A stretch of DNA of 64,000 nt from an uncultured Bacteroides sp. (GTDB lineage: Bacteria; Bacteroidota; Bacteroidia; Bacteroidales; Bacteroidaceae), in NCBI GenBank assembly GCA_944320295.1, contig CALUGY010000035.1, positions 1 to 64,000 on the forward strand, given 5' to 3'. This document shows positions 35,342-43,399 of the stretch, one piece after another. The position numbers and the translations under genes were made by a program. The notes below the pieces were generated by a model. The model saw only the letters and a program-made list of their open reading frames with translations, made no database searches and was not told where the DNA came from. Within the stretch, counting starts at the first letter, position 1, and each line of letters begins with the position of its first letter.

Positions 35342-36330
35342 ATCATGGAATCCAGTTTCAGTTCGTAAGTATCATACGCCACGGCCCGCGCACCGAACCC
35401 CTCTTTTTGGAAGAGCAGTCCCTCGTTCAGCAGCCGGCCGCCCTGCTCGGTGCAGAGGCCGAAGTCGAACCAAGGCTTCGCCAAGTAACGTGACTGTATC
35501 AAGCGAGTGAACAACAGGTCGAGCGCACCGAGCCGCCTGCCTTCCGCCGAGGCCGAAATATATTGCACATGGGCCACAGTATCTGTTTCATACACCACGC
35601 ATCCGGCTACCGTATCTCCCTCCAGACAGGCACGGAACAAACGGATGTTTTGCGGGAAACGCGCATGCAACAGGCATATCTCATCCAGCGAATGCACGGG
35701 CCGTACGCCGTGGGCATTCATCAGGTTTTCTTCCAATACAGGCCAGAAGGCAGCAAAATCCTCATCCTCCGTTATTTGCACCCCTGCGGTCTGCGCACGT
35801 TTGGCCTGTCTGCAGCGCAAGGTGCGGAACACGGGTGCTTTCCCGTTTAACCGTACGACGGACGAAAGGCCGCGTGCGGAAAGCCGTGCACCCATCCGCC
35901 ACAAAGCATAAAGGTCTTCCTCGGCAGGCTGGCGGTGGTAAATGGCAGGCACGGCACGGTAGACCAACATGTCGGCACCCATGCCGCGCCAAGTGCGCAA
36001 AGCCTCGCGCAACGCCGCTTCCGCCTCACGGTAAGTCAAGCCGGGAGACATGAGCAGTCCGCCGTAGGTCAGCCCGGCGTGCGAATGGCAGCACGTGCCG
36101 TCCATGTTGGCAGGCAGCAGGGCGCGCAGACGGCCACCGCGGTAAAGCATGAGTGAGGCATCGCGGAAACGCTGGACATGATAGTCCATGTAGCCGCGCA
36201 GATGCAGAAAGGTAGCGTTACGCGCCGTGCGTACAAAAGTATCCCACTCGTCCTTTCGGCTGGGGACGTACGACACGGCTTGCCAACCTTCGGCCTGCGC
36301 GCGTGCAGGAATATCGGCCTCGGCTTTCAT
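35338..36330 (-). CDS. GNAT/FemAB-like acyltransferase
   Basis: A 330-aa cytoplasmic protein from ATG 36330, which overlaps the cvfB stop as ATGA. The second half ([67 protein letters not shown]) has the GNAT/FemAB pattern for acyl transfer. With the aminotransferase immediately downstream it may acylate the amino sugar or amino acid made there. That is inference, and no sugar biosynthesis genes surround it. Confidence 0.75.
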   Translation of the reverse strand: MKAEADIPARAQAEGWQAVSYVPSRKDEWDTFVRTARNATFLHLRGYMDYHVQRFRDASLMLYRGGRLRALLPANMDGTCCHSHAGLTYGGLLMSPGLTYREAEAALREALRTWRGMGADMLVYRAVPAIYHRQPAEEDLYALWRMGARLSARGLSSVVRLNGKAPVFRTLRCRQAKRAQTAGVQITEDEDFAAFWPVLEENLMNAHGVRPVHSLDEICLLHARFPQNIRLFRACLEGDTVAGCVVYETDTVAHVQYISASAEGRRLGALDLLFTRLIQSRYLAKPWFDFGLCTEQGGRLLNEGLLFQKEGFGARAVAYDTYELKLDSMI

Positions 36331-37166
36331 CTTTTGTTCAAGACGATACAATCCGGTTCGAGACGGATGAGGCGTTTCTTATAGAGGTCGCCCACGGCCT
36401 TCTTGAAGGTCTTTTTGCTGACTCCGAACAGGGCGTAGATTTCCTCTGCCGGACTTTTGTCATTGAGTATGGTGCGCCCGCCATTACGCCGGATGTGTTC
36501 AAGCAACGTGGCGGAAAAATCATCCACCTTGGCCGGACCCGGCTTTTGCAGGGCCAGGTCAATCTTGCCATCGGGCCTGACTTGGGCAATGTAAGCTTTT
36601 GCCCTCGTGCCCGGATAAAGGGGACGGAACACTTCGCCCTCGTAGAGAAGTCCTGCATAGCGGTTATCCACAATGGCTTTGTAGCCCAGCTCGGTCTTTT
36701 GCCATACAAGGATTTCCACCTCCTGACCCGGTTCGTAGGGAGGCATGTCCTTGTCAAGAAACTTCTCCACCTTGGCCGAAGCCATGATGCGGAAGCTCTC
36801 CTCGTCCAGGTGCACATGCACCACGTGGCGCGTGCCCACCCTCATGGCGGCCTTCTGCTCGCGGAAGGGCACGAACAAATCCTTCATCGGCCCCCATTTC
36901 AGGAAAGCGCCATAACGGTTGGTCCACGCCACTTCCAGACAGGCGAAGTCGCCCACCTGTGCGAGAGGCGTTTCGGTGGTGGCCACCAAACGTTCCTCGT
37001 TGTCAAGGTAGATGAACACGTCCAGCACATCGCCGGAGTGGCAGTCTTGAGGCACATAGCGTGCGGGGAGCAGTATCTCGCCCTCCTCCCCTCCGTCGAG
37101 GTACATGCCGAAAGGCACCTCTTTCACTACTTCCAGTTTGTTGAACTTTCCTAACTCGATGCTCAT
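36327..37166 (-). CDS. cvfB: CvfB-like S1 RNA-binding protein
   Basis: A 279-aa protein starting MSIELGKFNKLEVVKEVPFGMYLDGGEEGEILLP. It has three tandem S1-like OB folds (about residues 5-65, 70-135, 140-210) and a C-terminal winged helix (EEIYALFGVSKKTFKKAVGDLYKKRLI), the layout of CvfB/YitL. Family members bind RNA, and in staphylococci one influences virulence gene expression. It heads the coupled cluster cvfB-GNAT-DegT-small ORF and has a good -7 element just upstream. Confidence 0.88.
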   Translation of the reverse strand: MSIELGKFNKLEVVKEVPFGMYLDGGEEGEILLPARYVPQDCHSGDVLDVFIYLDNEERLVATTETPLAQVGDFACLEVAWTNRYGAFLKWGPMKDLFVPFREQKAAMRVGTRHVVHVHLDEESFRIMASAKVEKFLDKDMPPYEPGQEVEILVWQKTELGYKAIVDNRYAGLLYEGEVFRPLYPGTRAKAYIAQVRPDGKIDLALQKPGPAKVDDFSATLLEHIRRNGGRTILNDKSPAEEIYALFGVSKKTFKKAVGDLYKKRLIRLEPDCIVLNKR

Positions 37167-37187
37167 GTCGTTATACGGTTTTGTTTG

Positions 37188-37195
37188 CAAAGATA
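37188..37195 (-). promoter_or_regulatory. cvfB promoter -7 element
   Basis: Minus-strand TATCTTTG, 22 bp before the ATG at 37166. Confidence 0.6.
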
Positions 37196-37244
37196 GGGAA
37201 AAATGCGGGACGGACAACGCGTCAGAAACGATAGAATCAAGCCT

Positions 37245-37940
37245 TCACACCACCCCCGCCGCCCGCAGAAACTCGTCGAAGTCCTTGAACGCCGGCACAT
37301 GGTGCTGCTTCCACACGGGATATGCCTCGCGAAGCTGGGCGGCGGCACGGAGCTCCGGATGCAGGTCGGCCTCGTCGCCGCGCAAGAAGTGGACGAACTC
37401 TTCCTTGAAGTCCGTGGGGACGGGACGGCGGCCTTTTGCCCGGTATATGGCACGCGCCAACTCCAGCGCTTCGGCCACGGAGGCCTCCTTGCGCTTGGCA
37501 TAGAACTCGTCTATGCTACAGATGACCCTGACGGGGATGCCCGCCGCCACGGAATTGGCGGGGATGTCGCGGTTGACCAGCGTGCAGGCCCCGATGACGC
37601 AGTTGTCGCCGATGGTGACTCCCTTGAGCACGGTGCAATGCACACCGAAATAGATGTTGTTGCCGATGGTCACCTGTCCGGAGGAGTTGAGGAAGTCGTG
37701 ATACTTGCGCAGGAATACCGACGTGGCGTAATCGTGCGTCATAATGGTAAAATAGCGGTTCATGTCCACATGGTCTCCTATGCTGATGAGACACGGGCGC
37801 GTCTTGTCGATGATGGTGGTTTCCGGCGAACGGAACACGCAATGCTCACCTATGCGTATGCCCTTGTGGCGCAGGTAGCGTATGAATGTCTCATTGTCCT
37901 TGTGGATGTATGCGTTTTTCAGCGTCTTGAACAATCCCAT
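37245..37940 (-). CDS. LbetaH-type acyltransferase (WbbJ/serine acetyltransferase-like)
   Basis: A 231-aa protein from ATG 37940. Hexapeptide repeats run about residues 30-150 (IGEHCVFRSPETTIIDKTRPCLISIGDHVDM, IGNNIYFGVHCTVLKGVTIGDNCVIGACTLVNRDIPANSVAAGIPVRVI) and are followed by an alpha-helical tail of about 80 residues. It O-acetylates a sugar, probably in surface polysaccharide. It is monocistronic, with its own promoter and array D directly upstream. Confidence 0.85.
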   Translation of the reverse strand: MGLFKTLKNAYIHKDNETFIRYLRHKGIRIGEHCVFRSPETTIIDKTRPCLISIGDHVDMNRYFTIMTHDYATSVFLRKYHDFLNSSGQVTIGNNIYFGVHCTVLKGVTIGDNCVIGACTLVNRDIPANSVAAGIPVRVICSIDEFYAKRKEASVAEALELARAIYRAKGRRPVPTDFKEEFVHFLRGDEADLHPELRAAAQLREAYPVWKQHHVPAFKDFDEFLRAAGVV

Positions 37941-37967
37941 AATACGTGCGTTTTTGGTATATGTCTG

Positions 37968-37975
37968 CAAAGATA
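37968..37975 (-). promoter_or_regulatory. Acyltransferase promoter -7 element
   Basis: Minus-strand TATCTTTG, 28 bp before the ATG at 37940. Array D begins 48 bp further upstream. Confidence 0.6.
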
Positions 37976-38022
37976 AGGAATTTGACGGGAGGGAAAATGC
38001 TTTCAGACAAGGAATTTAAGCG

Positions 38023-38110
38023 CAACATGTTCCGACCGCGGGCGCAACGCGTACGGAGCGCGCCCGCAACACGTTGCGTGCAAACACGGAACATGTACGG
38101 AGCACGGGCG
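38023..38110 (+). repeat. 22-bp quartet repeat, array D
   Basis: Four units with cores at 38025 (ACATGT), 38047 (ACGCGT), 38069 (ACACGT) and 38091 (ACATGT), exactly 22 bp apart, between the acyltransferase promoter and the 3' end of malQ. Confidence 0.9.
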
Positions 38111-38176
38111 GAAAAGGGAGGCACGTCAGCCACATGCAAGTGCCTGTTATCCAGGAAGGACAGGAAAGAAGCAGCC

Positions 38177-40849
38177 TCACCTGCCGCTCTCGCCAATCAG
38201 TCGGCGCAGCTTGTCGTTGAAAACGTCTTGGCGCGCCAGTTCCTCCAGCGTGAGGTGCATGCGCCAACGCCAGTAGTTGCGCGGGTTGGCAGGCACGTTG
38301 ATTCGCTCGGAGGCAATGTCGGGATTGCGCAGGCCTTCGTCCATCGACATCCAGTCCTGCCACGCCAGGATGCACAACATGGAGGGACTGTGCAAGTGGC
38401 GGCGCACCACCTCCTCGCAAAGCCATCCTGGTGCTTGTGCGGGCACGTCACCTTCGTACCCCAGTTCATGGTGAAAGTAGCGGGCGGACACGTCACGGTC
38501 TTCCTCCCACCAGCCACGCAGGGTACTCATGTCGTGCGTGCCGATGGTGCAGACCGAACAGGAGGGATAATCGTGCACATGGCCGAATTCTTCCCCAGGC
38601 TGCTTGGGCATACGCTCCACTTCGAGCGAAAGAATCTGGAGTTGTTCCATGACCCAGGGCACACAGCCCGGTACCATGCCCAGGTCTTCGCCGCACACCA
38701 GCATGGAGGTGGATTGCGTCAGCACGGGGAGCTTCTTCATGGCTTCCCGGTACCAGAAGTCGTTGTGACGGCAGTAGTAGTAATCGTTGTACAGACGGTT
38801 GAAGGCGTCTTGCTCCGGTGTGTCCAGTTGACGATAAATGTAGTCGCCCTGCACGGCGATACGCGGGTGGAACATCTCCGGATTATCCCTGTCGGGAATG
38901 AACAACACGTCGCTGACCAAGGCGTAAAGCCCTTCCCTCATGCGGTTGCTCTCCTCGTCGTCGCGTCCGGCAAAGTGGGCCTCTATCTTGCGCTGCGTGT
39001 CGAATTCGGGGCGCATGGCATACGTATCGCCATCCAAGCGCGTCACGAAGGTGTCACGCACCTGTTGCGCACGGGAGCCGAACAGCTGGTCGAGCATGGC
39101 GTCGTTGATGAAGGGGCGCGTCATGAAGTCCTTCCGGAAGCGGAGGCCGTAGCCCTGAATCTCGTCCACACTCATGGGCAGGGCCGGAACAAACTGTCCC
39201 AACAGACCGTGCACCGAGTGCAAGGGTATCTCCCAGATGCGGAAGAAGCCCAGTATGTGGTCTATGCGGTAAGCGGTGAAGTAGTCGGCCATCTTGCGGA
39301 AACGGCGGAGCCACCACCGGTAACCGTCCTGCTCCATGGCTTTCCAGTTGTAGGTGGGCATCCCCCAGTTCTGTCCGTTGGTGGAGAAAGCATCGGGCGG
39401 GGCACCCGCCTGCCCGTCCATGTTGAAGTAGTAAGGCTCCACCCAGGCCTCCACGCTGGTACGGCTGATGCCTATGGGTATGTCGCCCTTGACCACGACA
39501 CCCCTTTCGCGCCCGTGGTTGCAGGCTTCCAGCAGCTGCACGTGCAGCAGGTATTGCACCACGCAATGGAAGGCCGTCTCCGGGTAAGCCTCGTTGGCGG
39601 GCGAACAGAGTTCGTCGGCCAGCGAGGCGCAGTAGGTAGCGTATTCGCCCCATTGGTTGAAGTCGGGCGTACGGAAGCGGTCGCGCAGGTAGCAGAAGGC
39701 TGCATAGGGGCGGAGCCAGTCCGCATTGTCGCGGTAGAAGGCGCGGTAGCCGTCCGATGCCAGCATGTCGTCCTTTTCTTGCAGGAACACGGCCTTCAGG
39801 TAGGCACGCTTCCAGCGGTTCACTTCCTCGTAGTCCACTTGCGACAGGGCGTTCAGCGCACGGCGTTTCTGCTCGAATGCGGCGGCCTGCTCCGCATCGC
39901 ACAGCGGAGGCAACTGACGCACATCCACGTACATGGGATGGAACGCGTAGATGGAGATGCTATTGTAGGGATAAGAGTCGGTCCATGTGCCCGTCATGGT
40001 GGTGTCGTTTATGGGGAGTATCTGCACGGCCCGCTGACCGGTGTCGGCAGCCCAGTCGATAAAGGCCCTCAGGTCGCCGAAGTCGCCCACGCCGAAGCTT
40101 CCCTCCGAACGGATGGAGAACACGGGGATGGCGCAACCGGCTATCCGGTAATTCTCGCCGGGAAAGAAGATTTCCTCCTCCGGGCCTGCATAAATCTCGC
40201 CGGGATGCAGGACAGGCGTGTCGAACGCACGGTTGTCACCTTCCTCCCATGCCGCGATGCCGCCGTCTTCAGGCCTGACGGCCACATATTTGTACTCGAA
40301 GTGCGGCGGGAGCGAGGCCGCGGCCACCATTGCCTGCCACATATGGGGACGTACCTTATGCATACGCACCGGGGCCGATTGCCCCCAGTCGCCCAAGGCG
40401 GGACAACCGCCTACGAGGGCGGGAACCTCATGCCGGGCATTCCCGGAGGGAAACAACGCACGGAACACCACTACCGCCTCCCTGGCGGCAGGGGGCGGAC
40501 ATGTCCCCCCATCGCCCTCGACATGGGTGCAGAACGCGGAGCTGAAGCGGTGGGCTGCCATCGGCAGGTCGCGCCAATGGTCTTGCAACAAATAATGCCC
40601 GCCTCCACCCGCACCGGGACAGAACGTGTGGGGAATGGCCCCGAACTCGCGGCGCACACTCCGGCCCTCGCGGCACACTTCGTAACGGTAGGACACGGGC
40701 GCGGCGGGAAGCTCCGATGTGTACGACCCCTCTCCTTGCCAGTTGTATCCGTCGGCGGTGGACAGTTCCACCACCGTGTCTTCGCCCACGAGCACGCGCA
40801 GGTTCTCGCCCCATACGGTGCGGTACTGAATGCGAAAGGTTATTCTCAT
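38177..40849 (-). CDS. malQ: 4-alpha-glucanotransferase with N-terminal CBM20 modules
   Basis: A 890-aa cytoplasmic GH77 amylomaltase. Two starch-binding CBM20-like domains occupy about residues 1-115 and 120-230 (VVVFRALFP...GDWG.S..V.M). The GH77 barrel begins near RIAGCAIPVFSIRSEGSFGVGDFGDL. Catalytic landmarks are AYRIDHILGFFRIWEIP (nucleophile Asp in RIDH), VCGEDLGMVP (acid/base Glu) and IGTHDMSTLRGWW. It disproportionates maltodextrins, and the CBM20-GH77 layout resembles plant DPE2-like enzymes. It is monocistronic with its own promoter and lies outside the PUL. Confidence 0.93.
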   Translation of the reverse strand: MRITFRIQYRTVWGENLRVLVGEDTVVELSTADGYNWQGEGSYTSELPAAPVSYRYEVCREGRSVRREFGAIPHTFCPGAGGGGHYLLQDHWRDLPMAAHRFSSAFCTHVEGDGGTCPPPAAREAVVVFRALFPSGNARHEVPALVGGCPALGDWGQSAPVRMHKVRPHMWQAMVAAASLPPHFEYKYVAVRPEDGGIAAWEEGDNRAFDTPVLHPGEIYAGPEEEIFFPGENYRIAGCAIPVFSIRSEGSFGVGDFGDLRAFIDWAADTGQRAVQILPINDTTMTGTWTDSYPYNSISIYAFHPMYVDVRQLPPLCDAEQAAAFEQKRRALNALSQVDYEEVNRWKRAYLKAVFLQEKDDMLASDGYRAFYRDNADWLRPYAAFCYLRDRFRTPDFNQWGEYATYCASLADELCSPANEAYPETAFHCVVQYLLHVQLLEACNHGRERGVVVKGDIPIGISRTSVEAWVEPYYFNMDGQAGAPPDAFSTNGQNWGMPTYNWKAMEQDGYRWWLRRFRKMADYFTAYRIDHILGFFRIWEIPLHSVHGLLGQFVPALPMSVDEIQGYGLRFRKDFMTRPFINDAMLDQLFGSRAQQVRDTFVTRLDGDTYAMRPEFDTQRKIEAHFAGRDDEESNRMREGLYALVSDVLFIPDRDNPEMFHPRIAVQGDYIYRQLDTPEQDAFNRLYNDYYYCRHNDFWYREAMKKLPVLTQSTSMLVCGEDLGMVPGCVPWVMEQLQILSLEVERMPKQPGEEFGHVHDYPSCSVCTIGTHDMSTLRGWWEEDRDVSARYFHHELGYEGDVPAQAPGWLCEEVVRRHLHSPSMLCILAWQDWMSMDEGLRNPDIASERINVPANPRNYWRWRMHLTLEELARQDVFNDKLRRLIGESGR

Positions 40850-40884
40850 GCTATGTTTCGGTATTGGTCATGACAATATGCCTG

Positions 40885-40892
40885 CAAATGTA
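40885..40892 (-). promoter_or_regulatory. malQ promoter -7 element
   Basis: Minus-strand TACATTTG, 36 bp before the malQ ATG. Array E begins 80 bp further upstream. Confidence 0.55.
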
Positions 40893-40971
40893 ACGAGAAA
40901 AGGCCAACCGCGCAAACCTGAAGCCCCTCTTGTGACATGTCTGCACAGGCAACATCCAGGCGGTTTACTCG

Positions 40972-41059
40972 CAACGTGTTCGGAGCGCGGACGCAACACG
41001 TTGCGAGCACGGGCGCAACGCACTCCGAGCACGGACGGAACACGTTGCGGGCAAAGGGC
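40972..41059 (+). repeat. 22-bp quartet repeat, array E
   Basis: Four units with cores at 40974 (ACGTGT), 40996 (ACACGT), 41018 (ACGCAC, one degenerate core) and 41040 (ACACGT), exactly 22 bp apart. It lies between the divergent promoters of malQ and the lipoprotein gene and overlaps neither. Confidence 0.9.
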
Positions 41060-41126
41060 CGGAAAACGGCGGGTTGGGGCGGAAGGGATTTCCCGGAGAA
41101 AAGTTTCCCATTCCCCTAAATATTAC

Positions 41127-41134
41127 TATATTTG
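41127..41134 (+). promoter_or_regulatory. Lipoprotein gene promoter -7 element
   Basis: TATATTTG, 50 bp before the ATG at 41184. Confidence 0.55.
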
Positions 41135-41183
41135 CGGTGGAACGAAGGAAGCCGCGAACGCTCCCTTGATATCGAGAAACACA

Positions 41184-41816
41184 ATGAAAAAGTATTTGTT
41201 ACCGCTAACCGCCGCGCTGTGCATCGCCCTGTCCGGCTGCCGCGACGCGAAACTGGCCGAGGCCGCCGAAGGAACTTGGCAAACCACATTGGAACTGAAA
41301 GACGAGTATGGCACGCCCTACGACCAAATGCAGACCTACACCTTCAAGCACGAGCCGGATGCCCTGAAGGACGGCGGGACGTTCGTTGAATACACCCTAA
41401 CCACGATGACGGAGGAGGTGGAAGACATCGAAGTGACCTACACGACCGAGACCTCCATCGAGGGAGAATGGGAGGTCATCTTCGGTGACCTGTACCAGAC
41501 GTATTGGCTCCAGACACTCGACGTGGCCGTTACGGACGTGGACTATCGCCTGTCCGACAGAGCAAGCCTCGACACGCAACTGGACTACCTGGGCGCGGCC
41601 GTGGTCTACGGCATGCTCGGCCAGGAACCGATAGACAAAGACGAGCTGGCCGAGGAAATCCGCAAGAATGCCTACCAAGGCTTCTACGCGTCTTACGAGG
41701 AGTGCAACGGCATGGACGGCGAAGGCTCTTGCTACGACGAGCTGACGATAAAGAACGGTATCATGGAGTTCAACACTTCGGACGTGGGACGCATCCGGCT
41801 CAAGAAGGCAAAGTAA
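41184..41816 (+). CDS. Lipoprotein of unknown function
   Basis: A 210-aa lipoprotein (MKKYLLPLTAALCIALSGC, Cys19). The mature part begins AEGTWQTTLELKDEYGTPY, then alternates beta-strands and acidic stretches. The repeated TYTF/EYTLTTM/VTYTTE strands suggest a lipocalin- or META-like beta-barrel. A longer open frame upstream runs through array E and is not coding. No partner is implied by its neighbours, malQ (divergent) and proC (downstream, own promoter). Confidence 0.8.
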   Translation: MKKYLLPLTAALCIALSGCRDAKLAEAAEGTWQTTLELKDEYGTPYDQMQTYTFKHEPDALKDGGTFVEYTLTTMTEEVEDIEVTYTTETSIEGEWEVIFGDLYQTYWLQTLDVAVTDVDYRLSDRASLDTQLDYLGAAVVYGMLGQEPIDKDELAEEIRKNAYQGFYASYEECNGMDGEGSCYDELTIKNGIMEFNTSDVGRIRLKKAK

Positions 41817-41867
41817 GAAAAACACGCCGTCTGCGAAGTTCCCGCAAATTCGTTATCCTTTTATTAG

Positions 41868-41895
41868 TTTGTTCTGGCGTTTTTCCTTACTTTTG
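41868..41895 (+). promoter_or_regulatory. proC promoter (-33 TTTG, -7 TACTTTTG)
   Basis: TTTG at 41868-41871 and TACTTTTG at 41888-41895 are 20 bp apart, the standard Bacteroidetes promoter geometry. The ATG is 35 bp downstream. Confidence 0.75.
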
Positions 41896-41929
41896 CAGCC
41901 ATAATGCACTAATAAGAATACAAAACGAT

Positions 41930-42727
41930 ATGAAAACAGCCATTATAGGAGCAGGTAACATGGGAGGAGCCATAGCCTGCGGACTGGCACAAGGGACACG
42001 GGTCGCCACAAGCGACATTGTCGTATCGAATCCTTCACAAGAAAAACTGAACCGCTTGAAGGCACAGTTTCCCGACATACAGACCACGCACAGCAATGCC
42101 GAAGCCGCCAAAGACGCCGACATCATCATACTGGCCGTCAAGCCATGGGTGCTGGACAAGGTACTGATGGAGTTGCCGCTGCACAAGGGGCAAACATTGG
42201 TGTCCGTCGTGGCCGGGCGCAGCTTCGACGAGATACTGAGTTTCCTTCATACGTCATCCTTGCACGGACGCGTGCCCGACATCTCGCTCTTCCGCGTCAT
42301 TCCCAATACGGCCGCAGCCATCGGGCAAAGCATGACGCTGGTATCATCCCTTAATGCCACACCCCAGCAACAACAGCTCATAATGGACATGCTTGCCCCG
42401 CTTGGGCCGTCCATGCTGTTGCCCGAAGAGCAACTGGCCGCCGCCACGTCGCTCACCTCGTGCGGCATCGCTTATGTGCTGAAATACGCGCAAGCTGCCA
42501 TGCAAGCCTCCACGGAACTGGGCATACGCCCCGCCGACAGCCTGCACATGGTGGCCCAGACGCTGAAAGGAGCCGCCGAACTCCTGTTGAACAACCATGA
42601 GCATCCCGCCGTGGAGATAGACAAAGTGTGTACCCCCGGCGGCCTCACCATCAAAGGTATCAACGAACTGGAGCACGGAGGTTTTTCATCTGCCGTCATC
42701 AAGGCCCTTAAGGCAAGTGCCGTATAA
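41930..42727 (+). CDS. proC: Pyrroline-5-carboxylate reductase
   Basis: A 265-aa enzyme that makes the last step of proline synthesis. It has the N-terminal Rossmann motif IIGAGNMGGAIACGL, the VKPWVL segment, VIPNTAAAIGQSMT and the C-terminal P5CR signature TPGGLTIKGINELEHGGF. The start at 41930 is fixed by the promoter. In several Bacteroides genomes proC directly follows argD; here argD is 39.5 kb away. XRE-cupin and acyl-CoA synthetase genes follow it as expected. Confidence 0.95.
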   Translation: MKTAIIGAGNMGGAIACGLAQGTRVATSDIVVSNPSQEKLNRLKAQFPDIQTTHSNAEAAKDADIIILAVKPWVLDKVLMELPLHKGQTLVSVVAGRSFDEILSFLHTSSLHGRVPDISLFRVIPNTAAAIGQSMTLVSSLNATPQQQQLIMDMLAPLGPSMLLPEEQLAAATSLTSCGIAYVLKYAQAAMQASTELGIRPADSLHMVAQTLKGAAELLLNNHEHPAVEIDKVCTPGGLTIKGINELEHGGFSSAVIKALKASAV

Positions 42728-42814
42728 ACCGCATAAACGGACGGACGCCCCGCGAAGGGCACAACCTCACCGCAAAACCGCCATTACGAACAACAAGCAT
42801 TTATATAACTGATT

Positions 42815-43363
42815 ATGGACGAACAAATAAAACAAATAGCCGAACGCCTGCGAGGACTGCGTGAAGCCATGGAGCTTACGACAGCCGATGTGGCACGCGA
42901 CTGTGGCATAAGCCAAGCCGAATACGAACGCGCCGAGTCGGGCGAGTACGACATATCCGTCAGCATGCTGCAACAAATAGCCCGCCACTACGGCATCGAA
43001 CTGGACGCGCTGATGTTCGGCGAAGAGCCCAAAATGAGCGCCTACTTCCTGACACGGGCAGGCAAAGGGGTAAGCGTGGAACGCACCAAGGCCTACAAGT
43101 ACCAAGCCTTGGCCGCCGGCTTCCGCAACCGCAAGGCCGACCCCTTCATCGTCACCGTCGAGCCGGACAATGCCCCCATGCACTACAACAGCCACGACGG
43201 GCAAGAGTTCAACCTCGTGACAGAAGGACGCCTTTTGCTGAGCGTGGGCGGAAAAGAACTGGTACTCAATCCGGGCGACAGCATCTATTTCAACTCGAAA
43301 CTTCCCCACGGGATGAAAGCCCTCGACGGAAAGACAGTACGTTTCCTCGCAATCATACTTTAA
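42815..43363 (+). CDS. XRE-family regulator with C-terminal cupin domain
   Basis: A 182-aa protein. The N-terminal HTH_3 domain (about residues 5-65, LRGLREAMELTTADVARDCGISQAEYERAESGEYDISVSMLQQIARHYG) is joined to a cupin barrel (about 105-180, NSHDGQEFNLVTEGRLLLSVGGKELVLNPGDSIYFNSKLPHGMKA). Such proteins sense small molecules and control adjacent genes. The acyl-CoA synthetase gene starts 37 bp downstream and is the likely target or partner. Confidence 0.9.
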   Translation: MDEQIKQIAERLRGLREAMELTTADVARDCGISQAEYERAESGEYDISVSMLQQIARHYGIELDALMFGEEPKMSAYFLTRAGKGVSVERTKAYKYQALAAGFRNRKADPFIVTVEPDNAPMHYNSHDGQEFNLVTEGRLLLSVGGKELVLNPGDSIYFNSKLPHGMKALDGKTVRFLAIIL

Positions 43364-43399
43364 ACGAACAACGGTGAACGAAGAATCAAGAATAAAACT

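Noticed and set aside
38023..38110. Possible CRISPR array (quartet repeats)
   Set aside because: Units are back to back at 22 bp, spacers are similar rather than unique, there are only four units, and no cas genes are in the window.
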